A DNA stretch of 64,000 bases, taken from contig NZ_CP182486.1 of assembly GCF_052327305.1 (NCBI RefSeq), positions 868,001 to 932,000 on the forward strand, read 5' to 3'. Position 1 is the first letter of the stretch. Every line of letters begins with the position of its first letter. This document shows positions 1 through 7,355 of the stretch, piece by piece. The position numbers and the translations under genes are program-made. Origin of the DNA: Sphingobium sp052327305. Lineage in GTDB: Bacteria; Pseudomonadota; Alphaproteobacteria; Sphingomonadales; Sphingomonadaceae. The notes below the pieces were generated by a model, which worked only from the letters and a program-made list of their open reading frames with translations, searched no databases and had not been told where the DNA came from.

Positions 1-1136
1 ACATCTTCAGCGACATCCATCTTGCGAGCCGCACGGTCTCCAAATGCGATGCCATTGCCGCCTCCGTGAAGGAGCGCACCGGCGTGGCCATCAGCACCTA
101 TGCGCTGGATGCCGATGATGTCGCCGCGACCACCGCGCTTATTCGGCAGATCGGGCCGAAGCTGGTGGTCAACCTGGCCCTGCCCTATCAGGACCTCGCC
201 ATCATGGACGCCTGCCTTGCCGCCGGCGTCAACTATATGGACACGGCCAACTACGAGCCGCGCGACGACGCGCATTTCGAGTATAGCTGGCAGTGGGCCT
301 ATCAGGATCGCTTCAAGGAGGCTGGCCTCATGGCGCTGCTGGGCTCGGGCTTCGACCCCGGCGTGACCAGCGTGTTCGCCACCTGGCTCAAGAAGCATCA
401 TTTCGAACGGATCGACACGCTCGACATTCTCGACTGCAATGGCGGCGACCATGGCCAGCACTTCGCCACCAACTTCAATCCGGAGATCAACATCCGCGAA
501 GTGACCGCCCCTGCGCGGCACTACGAGAATGGCGAGATCGTCACGACCCCTGCCCTCTCCACCAAGCAGGTGTTCGACTTCGAGCAGGTCGGCGAGAAGA
601 ACATGTACCTCATGTACCATGAGGAGCTGGAAAGCCTGAACAAGCACCTGCCGGAGATCAAGCGCATCCGCTTCTGGATGACCTTCGGCGACGCTTATCT
701 CAAGCACCTCGAAGTGCTGCAGAATGTCGGCATGACCCGCATCGACCCGGTCATCTACAACGGCGTCGAGATCATCCCGCTGCAGTTCCTCAAGGCCGTG
801 CTGCCCGAGCCCGCCTCGCTGGGGCCGACGACCAAGGGCAAGACCAATATCGGCGACATCGCCACGGGGCTCGCCAAGGACGGTACGGACAAGACGCTCT
901 ACGTCTACAATATCTGCGACCATGAGGACGCCTATGCCGAGACGGGCAATCAGGCCGTCAGCTACACCACCGGCGTGCCGGCGATGATCGGCGCGGCGCT
1001 GATGGTGCAGGGCATCTGGTCCGGCGAGGGCGTCTTCAACATCGAGCAGCTCGATCCCGATCCATTCATGGACATGCTGAACGAACATGGACTGCCGTGG
1101 CAGGTGAAGGAATTGCCCGCCCCGCTCGACTTCTGA
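1..1136 (+). CDS. Carboxynorspermidine/carboxyspermidine synthase (saccharopine dehydrogenase family), 5'-truncated by the window
   Basis: The reading frame is open from base 3, so the start lies outside the window; about 377 residues are visible. The family is NADPH-dependent and condenses L-aspartate semialdehyde with putrescine or diaminopropane to give carboxyspermidine or carboxynorspermidine in the cytosol. The visible part starts late in the Rossmann half (SRTVSKC, then VVNLALPYQDL and the GVNYMDTANYEP segment) and continues through the saccharopine-dehydrogenase-like C-terminal domain (GSGFDPGVTSVFA, DCNGGDHG). The next enzyme of the same pathway (nspC) lies 0.4 kb downstream on the same strand and ornithine decarboxylase at 4.3 kb, which supports this role over lysine metabolism. 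Substrate preference (putrescine or diaminopropane) is inference. Confidence 0.9.
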   Translation, partial: IFSDIHLASRTVSKCDAIAASVKERTGVAISTYALDADDVAATTALIRQIGPKLVVNLALPYQDLAIMDACLAAGVNYMDTANYEPRDDAHFEYSWQWAYQDRFKEAGLMALLGSGFDPGVTSVFATWLKKHHFERIDTLDILDCNGGDHGQHFATNFNPEINIREVTAPARHYENGEIVTTPALSTKQVFDFEQVGEKNMYLMYHEELESLNKHLPEIKRIRFWMTFGDAYLKHLEVLQNVGMTRIDPVIYNGVEIIPLQFLKAVLPEPASLGPTTKGKTNIGDIATGLAKDGTDKTLYVYNICDHEDAYAETGNQAVSYTTGVPAMIGAALMVQGIWSGEGVFNIEQLDPDPFMDMLNEHGLPWQVKELPAPLDF

Positions 1137-1138
1137 GC

Positions 1139-1510
1139 ATGGCGGGTCTTCGCCTTTTTCCGGTCGCCCTGGCGCTTACGCTGCTGGGAGCCGGCTGCGC
1201 GCCTCAGGACATGTCCGGCACCCGTGCCGGGCTCAGCCCTGCCATGCGCAGCTGTGCCGCTTCGGGCGGTTTCCTCGATGCGCGCGGCCGGCGGCAGACG
1301 CTGATGTGCGTCCATCGGTTCAGCGACGCGGGGAAAAGCTGCACGACGAAGAGCGACTGCAGCGGCAAGTGCCTCGCGGAGTCCGGCGAGAACGGCCTCC
1401 CCGCCCCCGGCACGGCCGCTAGCGGTCGCTGCCAGGCGGATAACCGGTTGTTTGGCTGCCATGCCGAAATCGTGGACGGCAAGGTCCGACCCGGCCTCTG
1501 TATCGACTGA
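1139..1510 (+). CDS. Small cysteine-rich lipoprotein, function unknown
   Basis: The product is 123 residues from the ATG at 1139, which lies 2 bases after the stop of the upstream polyamine gene; a longer start at 1097 would overlap that gene. The N-terminus is a signal peptide (MAGLRLFPVALALTLLGAGC) ending in a lipobox-like GAGC, so Cys20 is the likely lipidated residue, although Leu is at -4 rather than the usual -3. The mature part has eight further cysteines, with spacing such as CTTKSDCSGKC, suggesting disulfides in the periplasm. It sits between two enzymes of one cytosolic pathway and is probably co-transcribed with them. I do not recognise a family. Confidence 0.7.
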   Translation: MAGLRLFPVALALTLLGAGCAPQDMSGTRAGLSPAMRSCAASGGFLDARGRRQTLMCVHRFSDAGKSCTTKSDCSGKCLAESGENGLPAPGTAASGRCQADNRLFGCHAEIVDGKVRPGLCID

Positions 1511-1529
1511 CGGGAGCGACGAAACCGAA

Positions 1530-2723
1530 ATGGAGACCAGAGCCGGCGATCCGGGCGCTTTCGCGCATTTCGATCTGCATCGCGTGCCGTCTCCCGCCTT
1601 CGTGGTGGATGCGGCAGCGGTGCGGCGCAACCTTGGCATCCTCGCCGAGGTGCGGGATCGCGCGGGCATAAAGCTGCTCGCCGCGCTCAAGGCGTTCTCC
1701 ATGTGGTCGTTGGGGCCGCTGGTGGCGAAGTATCTGGACGGCGTCTGCGCCTCCGGCCTCTATGAGGCGCGCTTGGGGCGCGAGGAATATTCAGGCGCGG
1801 ACGGGAGCCGCGAGGTCGCGACCTATTGCGCGGGCTACAAGGCGGAGGATCTGCCTGAGATCTGTGCGCTGTCCGATCATATCATCTTCAATTCGCCCGG
1901 CCAGCATGCCCGCTTTCGGCCGATTCTCGATCGCGCGCGCGCCGATGGCGCCGTCTTCGACGTAGGGCTGCGGATCAATCCGCTTCACGCCGAGGGCGAG
2001 GTCGCCAAATACGACCCCTGTCAGCCGTATAGCCGCCTCGGCTTCCCGATCGATCAGCTCCGCCCAGAGCATATGGACGGCGTGGACGGCATTCACTTCC
2101 ACAGCCTGTGCGAGCAGGATTTCGCGCCGCTGGCTCGCACCTGGGCAGCGATCGCGCCGACGCTGAAGCCCTTCCTTCCAGACTTGAAATGGCTGAACTT
2201 CGGCGGCGGGCACCACATTACCCGCGCCGACTATCAGCGGGACGAACTGGTCGACTTCCTGATCCGGGTGAAGGCGGAGACGGGCTGCGACCTCTATTTG
2301 GAGCCCGGTGAAGCCGTGGCGCTCGACGCAGGCATTCTGGTGGGCGAACTGCTCGACGTGGTGGACAACGGCATGGCCGTCGCCATCACGGACATTTCCG
2401 CGACGTGTCACATGCCGGACGTGATCGAGGCACCCTATCGCCCGGCAATGCTGGGCGAGAAGCAGGCTGGCGATGGGCCGATCATACGTTTGGGCGGCCC
2501 TTCGTGCCTCGCGGGCGACATCATTGGGGACTATGCGCTGCCAGTGCCGGCCGAACCGGGCGCGCGGATCGCGTTCCTCGATCAGGCGCATTACTCGATG
2601 GTGAAGACCAACACCTTCAACGGCGTGCCCCTGCCGGACATCTGGCTGTGGGATAGCGATACGGACGCGCTGCGCGAAGTCCGCCGCTTCGATTATCAGG
2701 ATTTCAAGAGCCGGCTTTCCTGA
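1530..2723 (+). CDS. nspC: Carboxynorspermidine/carboxyspermidine decarboxylase
   Basis: The product is 397 residues from the ATG at 1530, preceded by GGGAG at 1512-1516; the frame is open upstream to 1452 but that part overlaps the lipoprotein gene. It is a fold-type III PLP decarboxylase (alanine-racemase-like barrel plus C-terminal beta domain) that removes CO2 from carboxynorspermidine or carboxyspermidine. The Schiff-base lysine is in LLAALKAFS (Lys54), FNSPGQ and LNFGGGHH are typical NspC segments, and YLEPGEAVAL binds PLP phosphate. The protein is about family length (375-400). With the upstream synthase it forms the alternative spermidine route that does not use S-adenosylmethionine. 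Confidence 0.93.
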   Translation: METRAGDPGAFAHFDLHRVPSPAFVVDAAAVRRNLGILAEVRDRAGIKLLAALKAFSMWSLGPLVAKYLDGVCASGLYEARLGREEYSGADGSREVATYCAGYKAEDLPEICALSDHIIFNSPGQHARFRPILDRARADGAVFDVGLRINPLHAEGEVAKYDPCQPYSRLGFPIDQLRPEHMDGVDGIHFHSLCEQDFAPLARTWAAIAPTLKPFLPDLKWLNFGGGHHITRADYQRDELVDFLIRVKAETGCDLYLEPGEAVALDAGILVGELLDVVDNGMAVAITDISATCHMPDVIEAPYRPAMLGEKQAGDGPIIRLGGPSCLAGDIIGDYALPVPAEPGARIAFLDQAHYSMVKTNTFNGVPLPDIWLWDSDTDALREVRRFDYQDFKSRLS

Positions 2724-2832
2724 ACCGAAACGGCCGGATGCGGCCATTATGTTCACGCGCCGTCCGGTCGAGCACAGATGAAAAGGGAGGCAGTTGCCTG
2801 CCTCCCTCCACATTCGGATATTGATCGACCGA

Positions 2833-3369
2833 TCAGGCGAAGCTGACGGCGACCTTGCGGCGACGCAGCGACGCGCCCGCAATGCCGAAACCGGCAATCA
2901 TCAGAGCCCAGGTGGCGGGCTCGGGAACCGCGCCAGAGACAGCCGAAACCGTGCCGGACGTGGCGAAGCGGATGCCGCCATTCCACTTCACGACCGTCTC
3001 GTCGGAGAGGGCCAGCGCCGTGCCGTTGGAGGTCAGGGGAGCCGCGAACAGCAGGCCGATCTGCGAGATGGGCGAGCTGAAGTCAGCCGAGAGACCGAGA
3101 ACCGACGACCACAGGACGTTCGAGGCGTTCGCCAGCGTGTACGTGGCGCCCGGGAAATTGCCGAAGAAGCCATAGTTGTTCGCGGTGGTCGTGATCGAGA
3201 AGTCCAGCAGGGTGCTGAGATCGTCACTCGTGGTGAAGGTGCCGGTCAGCGAACCACCGCCGTTGAAGTTCACGTTGTTGAGGTTGAACGTAATGGCGGC
3301 TGAAGCAGGCGCGGAAGCCATCATCATGGCGGTCAGCGAAGCGAAGGCAGTCAGAAGAGTTTTACGCAT
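2833..3369 (-). CDS. PEPxxWA-CTERM sorting domain protein, secreted
   Basis: The product is 178 residues from the ATG at 3369; a GGGGA ribosome site lies just upstream, so the longer in-frame extension to 3543 is unlikely. The order is signal peptide (MRKTLLTAFASLTAMMMASAPASA), a beta-rich Asn/Thr/Ser-rich region, and a C-terminal tripartite tail: VPEPATWALM, a hydrophobic segment (IAGFGIAGASL) and RRR. This tail is the sphingomonad/proteobacterial PEPxxWA variant of PEP-CTERM, processed by an exosortase and linked to exopolysaccharide export. No exosortase is in this window. The function of the beta domain is unknown. Confidence 0.88.
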   Translation of the reverse strand: MRKTLLTAFASLTAMMMASAPASAAITFNLNNVNFNGGGSLTGTFTTSDDLSTLLDFSITTTANNYGFFGNFPGATYTLANASNVLWSSVLGLSADFSSPISQIGLLFAAPLTSNGTALALSDETVVKWNGGIRFATSGTVSAVSGAVPEPATWALMIAGFGIAGASLRRRKVAVSFA

Positions 3370-3511
3370 GAATTTCCCCAATCGGTTTTGGTTGTTGTTC
3401 GAGCGAGGGGACCGATATGAGGTAAAACAATAAATTAACAGTTTGTTAGTTATAAACATGTGCCATATTGGGGCGCTGACTGGCCGTTTAATTGAGCGGC
3501 CGCAGTCCCGA

Positions 3512-4030
3512 TCATGTGCGGAAAAGGCGTCCGTCCTGCGCACGAAGCGCCGCTTCCTCGCTGCTCATCGTTGCGCGTGCTTCGGTCTGGGCTGAGATCC
3601 AGCTCGCCACAGAGGCAGCACTAAGCCCGGAGGCGCCGATTGCCGCCACCAGAGAAGCGCGATCCCGGCCCCGCAGTTCTGCCTTCGCCGCGACGGCTTG
3701 CTCCTTCGAGAAGGCGCCCGTCTCATCCAGCGCGATTGCCGCCAGGGCGCGGTTACTGAGATCCTTCAGTGGCGTGCCGCTCTTCAGCGCCTTGCTCGTC
3801 TCAGTGAGCAATGTGGCAATTGGTTTGTCCGCATCCGCTTTCGCCGCTGCGGCTTGCCGGGCAGAGGCAGTGATCTGCGCACCCGAAGCGCCTTTGGCCG
3901 ACTGCCCTTTCTGAGCCGCCTCCAGCGTTGCCGCTGCCCGCGCCGCGGTCATCTTCTGGGTTCCGAGCAGGAGCGCACTCTCGCTCGTGCTCTGACCATT
4001 ATCTCCACGAAGAATCGAAATGAGCGACAT
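3512..4030 (-). CDS. Ala-rich hypothetical protein
   Basis: The product is 172 residues from the ATG at 4030. It has no signal peptide or membrane segment, about a third of the residues are alanine, and it looks mostly helical. The N-terminus (MSLISILRGDNGQSTSESALLLG) could suit a non-classical export signal or short anchor, but that is a guess. Codon use looks normal for the window. It is divergent from ornithine decarboxylase, with about 290 bp between the two starts. I recognise no domain; reading of the frame as coding rests on length, composition and the absence of a better frame. Confidence 0.55.
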   Translation of the reverse strand: MSLISILRGDNGQSTSESALLLGTQKMTAARAAATLEAAQKGQSAKGASGAQITASARQAAAAKADADKPIATLLTETSKALKSGTPLKDLSNRALAAIALDETGAFSKEQAVAAKAELRGRDRASLVAAIGASGLSAASVASWISAQTEARATMSSEEAALRAQDGRLFRT

Positions 4031-4210
4031 GGACCCGCTTCCTTATCTTTCAGCTTCGCCGTGCTTCTCGCCTGTCATGGTTAAGGTCCGGTCAACGGCG
4101 GTATCGCCAGCCCCGAGTCGTTTGCGCAACACGCGCCTCATGGGTCCGTTTCGACGGAACTTCTGTGCAAAGCCGTGCCAAATCGAGCTTTTTCAAAGAT
4201 CAGTATTTTG

Positions 4211-4326
4211 AGTCCCGGTCTTTACAGGGGGGGGCCTTGCCCATATATCGGCGCTCCGCTGCCCCATGGGACTTCCACCGCAAGGCAGCTTGTTTTGGCT
4301 GACACCACTGGAGGTCCCTTGAATTG
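4211..4326 (+). promoter_or_regulatory. Structured 5' leader of ornithine decarboxylase that can bury its ribosome-binding site
   Basis: GGGACTTCCA (4268-4277) can pair over ten positions, with one G-U, with TGGAGGTCCC (4309-4318); the latter contains the GGAGG ribosome site (4310-4314) of the TTG start at 4324. AGTCCC (4211-4216) is a perfect competitor for GGGACT (4268-4273), and GCCTTGC (4234-4240) pairs with GCAAGGC (4280-4286) inside the loop, so two exclusive folds (site hidden or free) can be drawn. Alphaproteobacterial ornithine decarboxylase genes are known to carry the speF leader RNA family; this may be a member or a sphingomonad counterpart. The polyamine response is inference. 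The rest of the 4031-4323 gap shows only a short TCCGT/ACGGA hairpin (4145-4158). Confidence 0.55.
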
Positions 4327-5520
4327 TACAAGCATCATAGCGCGCTGGGGGTAGCTCTTTCCCTTCGACCGGCAGCACCGGTAACGCTTATTCGCCCGCA
4401 GGCTGCGGCCCGCGCCGCCCGGTTCTTTGCTGAGAAGTTCCCGGGGCGCTCGCTCTATGCCGTGAAGGCCAATCCGTCGCCCACGCTCCTCAAGACGCTG
4501 TGGACGGCCGGTATCACGCACTATGACGTTGCTTCGATCGTCGAGGTGCGTCTCGTCCGCCGTACCCTGCCGAACGCGAAGCTGTGCTTCATGCATCCGG
4601 TGAAGGCCGAGGAAGCAATAGCCGAAGCCTATTTCAAGCACGGCGTGCGCACCTTCTCGCTCGATTCTCTTGAAGAACTCTCCAAGATCGTTCGCGCCAC
4701 CAAGGGCGCCGAAGATCTGGAGCTGTGCGTGCGGCTGCGCGTCTCGTCCGATTATTCCAAGCTCAGCCTTGCATCCAAGTTCGGCTGCGAGCTGTCGGAT
4801 GCGCGCGAGCTGCTGATGGCAACGCGGCAGGTCGCAGATGCGCTCGGAATCTGCTTCCACGTCGGCAGCCAGGCGATGTCGCCCCATGCCTATACGCAGG
4901 CGATCGAGCGTGTGCGCGCCGCGATCGTCGATGCGGCGGTCACTGTCGACATCGTGGATGTCGGTGGCGGGTTCCCTTCCAGCTATCCCGGCATGGAGCC
5001 GCCGCCGCTCGAGCATTATTTCGGCGCTATCCATCGTGCGTTCGAGAGCCTGCCGATTTCCTACTCCGCCGAGCTTTGGTGCGAGCCGGGTCGTGCGCTG
5101 AGCGCCGAGTATAGCTCGATCGTCGTGCGCGTCGAGCGCCGGCGCGGCCAGGAACTCTACATCAACGATGGCGCCTATGGCGCACTGTTCGATGCCGCCC
5201 ATCTCGGCTGGCGCTTCCCGGTGCGGCTGCTCCGCCCGGAAGCCAATGACGAGACGGATACCGAATCGTTCAGCTTCTACGGCCCGACCTGCGACGATAT
5301 GGACCACATGGCGGGGCCGTTCGATCTGCCGGCGGACATCAAGGTCGGCGACTATATCGAGATCGGTATGCTCGGCGCCTATGGCAGCGCAATGCGCACC
5401 GATTTCAACGGCTTCGGTGCGGAGACGGTGTGCGAAGTCGCTGACGAGCCGATGACGAGCCTTTATCGCGAGGAAGTCACGGTCGAGAAGCGCTCGAACG
5501 TCGTTCAGATTCGCCGATAA
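4324..5520 (+). CDS. Ornithine decarboxylase (PLP group IV, type III fold)
   Basis: The product is 398 residues. The start is TTG at 4324, chosen because GGAGG lies nine bases upstream and no ATG is available near the conserved N-terminus. The enzyme makes putrescine from ornithine in the cytosol. The PLP lysine is in YAVKANP (Lys48), followed by HYDVASIVEV, HVGSQAM, DVGGGFPSSYPG (glycine loop), WCEPGRAL (phosphate binding) and, near the C-terminus, YGPTCDDMD with the catalytic cysteine contributed across the dimer. The N-terminus is short compared with eukaryotic enzymes, as usual in alphaproteobacteria. Putrescine feeds the synthase/decarboxylase pair at 1-2.7 kb. Lysine decarboxylase activity in addition is possible and cannot be excluded from sequence. 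Confidence 0.92.
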   Translation: MYKHHSALGVALSLRPAAPVTLIRPQAAARAARFFAEKFPGRSLYAVKANPSPTLLKTLWTAGITHYDVASIVEVRLVRRTLPNAKLCFMHPVKAEEAIAEAYFKHGVRTFSLDSLEELSKIVRATKGAEDLELCVRLRVSSDYSKLSLASKFGCELSDARELLMATRQVADALGICFHVGSQAMSPHAYTQAIERVRAAIVDAAVTVDIVDVGGGFPSSYPGMEPPPLEHYFGAIHRAFESLPISYSAELWCEPGRALSAEYSSIVVRVERRRGQELYINDGAYGALFDAAHLGWRFPVRLLRPEANDETDTESFSFYGPTCDDMDHMAGPFDLPADIKVGDYIEIGMLGAYGSAMRTDFNGFGAETVCEVADEPMTSLYREEVTVEKRSNVVQIRR

Positions 5521-5661
5521 GATAAGTTTGCTAGCAGGTCGCTGATCGCCTCGGCATCGGCGGCCTGCCTCCCCGCAGCGGACGGCACGCTGGTGCTGCT
5601 CGTCGCGATCTTCGGGGCCTATGCGCTCGCTTCCACTTCGCGCCAGTCTCTGGCAAGCTAG
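5521..5661 (+). other. Possible remnant: open in-frame tail after the ornithine decarboxylase stop
   Basis: After the TAA at 5518 the same frame stays open for 46 more codons to a TAG at 5659. The end of it reads like a membrane helix (GTLVLLVAIFGAYALAS), resembling the helices of HdeD/DUF308-type membrane proteins. There is no start codon with a ribosome site. It could be the leftover of a deleted membrane-protein gene or simply non-coding GC-rich sequence. Confidence 0.2.
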
Positions 5662-5688
5662 CGTTCGGAACTGGCGAAAGGGCAAAAT

Positions 5689-6120
5689 ATGGCGGTTAAG
5701 CTGCTGGCACCGGTCTTCGTGCTCGTCATCTGGTCGATCGTGATGCTCGGCTGGATGGCCTTCGTGCGGTTTCCGGCTATGAAAAACCTGAAGATCTCGC
5801 GAGATCAGGCGCGCGGCGGACGCGGACAAGATCTCGACAAGCTTCTGCCCCGCGAGATCAATTGGCCTGCCCATAACTATGTCCATCTGATGGAGCAGCC
5901 GACGCTCTTCTATGCAACGGTCGTTGGCCTTGCGGTGCTCGGCCAGGGCAACATGCTCAACCTCGCTCTTGCATGGAGCTATGTGGGCCTGCGGATCATC
6001 CACAGTATCTGGCAGGCAAAGGTGAACACCATTCCGGTGCGCGCCAGCCTGTTTTCCCTCTCGACATTCGCGCTGCTTGCGCTGGCGATCCACGGCCTGA
6101 TCGGCGCGCTCGCCGCCTAA
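5689..6120 (+). CDS. MAPEG family membrane protein
   Basis: The product is 143 residues from the ATG at 5689. It has four membrane segments (about residues 4-26, 66-84, 87-106 and 118-140), with the MAPEG-type loop after helix 1 and the conserved NYVHLMEQPTLFY stretch, then RIIHSIWQ. The eukaryotic members use glutathione and lipid substrates; the bacterial role is undefined. The gene is convergent with the RNA methyltransferase and the two stops overlap by four bases. Confidence 0.85.
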   Translation: MAVKLLAPVFVLVIWSIVMLGWMAFVRFPAMKNLKISRDQARGGRGQDLDKLLPREINWPAHNYVHLMEQPTLFYATVVGLAVLGQGNMLNLALAWSYVGLRIIHSIWQAKVNTIPVRASLFSLSTFALLALAIHGLIGALAA

Positions 6121-7355
6121 TCCCGCACGAAGCTCGCTGCGAGCTCGACATGGGTGGACCAGCGAAACTGGCCCACAGGCTGGACGGTGGCGATGCGATA
6201 ACCGCCCGCCACCAGCATTACCGCGTCGCGCCCGAAGCTCGCCGGATTGCACGAGACATAGACCAGACGCCGGCATGACGCTTCTGCAAGCTGCTGGCAC
6301 TGCTCGCGGGCGCCAGCGCGGGGCGGATCGATCACGATCGCGTCGAAGCGGCCAGCTTCCTTGGCGGTGAGGGGCCGACGGAAAAGGTCGCGATGTTCGG
6401 GGAAGATGCGCCCCGGCAGGCGGTTGCCGGCCAACTGCAGTGCCCCGATGAGATCACGCGCAGCCTCCGCCGCATAGACCTTCCGGCCCGGCACATCGCC
6501 CGCGACCGAAAGCGCGAACGTACCGAGACCAGCGAAGAGGTCCGCCACCATTGCCGCATTGCCTATGCCCTCCCGCACAGCCGCAAGCAGCGCCGCCTCG
6601 CCGTCCCGCGTCGCTTGCAGAAAGGCATGAGGCGGATAAGCCACCGCCAGATTACCGCCTACCCCGCCAAACGTCACCGTAACCGGATCGGGCTCCCATA
6701 TTGTCAGCGAGGGCTCCCCTTCCGCGCCGACCAGCGCGAGGCGAGCAAGCCCATGCGTCCGCGCGAAATCGAGCACGGCTTCGGTCGCCTCCAACCCATC
6801 GAAGGACAGGCCGGAGATCTGCACGTCCACGCCCTGATCGGTAAGGGCCAGCCGCACTTCCGCGCTCCTACGATCCGCCAGACGGGAGGCCACCAGAGCG
6901 CGAAGCGGCGCCACCAGCGCAAACAGCTGCGGCTCCAGCACATGGCATTCGTGCATGTCGATGATGCGGTGGCTCCCCTGTGCGGCGAAGCCCAGGAGTA
7001 CCGTCTTGCCCTGCCGCACCGCGCGCAAACTGGCGCGGCGCCGCGTGCGCGGCGGAGAGATATGCGCGGGAAGCACCGCATCCGCCTCAAGCCCCTGCCC
7101 TGCCAGCGCTCCGGCGACGCGATCGCGCACATAAGCGGCATAGGCGGCGTCAGAAACATGCTGGAGCTGGCAGCCGCCACAATCGGGAACATGGATGCAG
7201 ACCGGCTCGACATGATCGGGACCGAAGGCGAGCCCACCGTCGGGCAGCAGCCTGTCTCCCGGCGCCGCGAAGGGCACGTGGCGGCCATCGGCGGTCACGC
7301 CCTCGCCCCGCGCCGCGATGCGCACGATGATGTCGGCGGCTTCGGTTGCAGTCAC
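6117..7355 (-). CDS. TrmA/RlmD-family uracil-5 RNA methyltransferase
   Basis: The product is 412 residues from GTG at 7355, which overlaps the TGA of nnr (CCGTGA); the frame is open further upstream but inside nnr. It is a SAM-dependent methyltransferase for uridine in rRNA or tRNA. A short TRAM-like N-terminus is followed by a 4Fe-4S set (CIHVPDCGGC plus a later Cys in HECHVLE), the SAM motif VADLFAGLGTFAL, IVIDPPRAG, and the nucleophile Cys in LVYVSCNPASFGRD near the C-terminus. The iron-sulfur cysteines point to RlmD/RlmC-type rRNA enzymes; which uridine is modified cannot be read from sequence. It is translationally coupled to nnr. Confidence 0.9.
   Translation of the reverse strand: MTATEAADIIVRIAARGEGVTADGRHVPFAAPGDRLLPDGGLAFGPDHVEPVCIHVPDCGGCQLQHVSDAAYAAYVRDRVAGALAGQGLEADAVLPAHISPPRTRRRASLRAVRQGKTVLLGFAAQGSHRIIDMHECHVLEPQLFALVAPLRALVASRLADRRSAEVRLALTDQGVDVQISGLSFDGLEATEAVLDFARTHGLARLALVGAEGEPSLTIWEPDPVTVTFGGVGGNLAVAYPPHAFLQATRDGEAALLAAVREGIGNAAMVADLFAGLGTFALSVAGDVPGRKVYAAEAARDLIGALQLAGNRLPGRIFPEHRDLFRRPLTAKEAGRFDAIVIDPPRAGAREQCQQLAEASCRRLVYVSCNPASFGRDAVMLVAGGYRIATVQPVGQFRWSTHVELAASFVRD

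Noticed and set aside
4020..4211. 63-codon frame upstream of ornithine decarboxylase as leader peptide
   Set aside because: Starts inside the divergent gene, has no ribosome site and ends before the structured part.
4222..6300. 692-codon frame antisense to ornithine decarboxylase
   Set aside because: Its sense-strand counterpart carries all catalytic motifs; the antisense product looks random.
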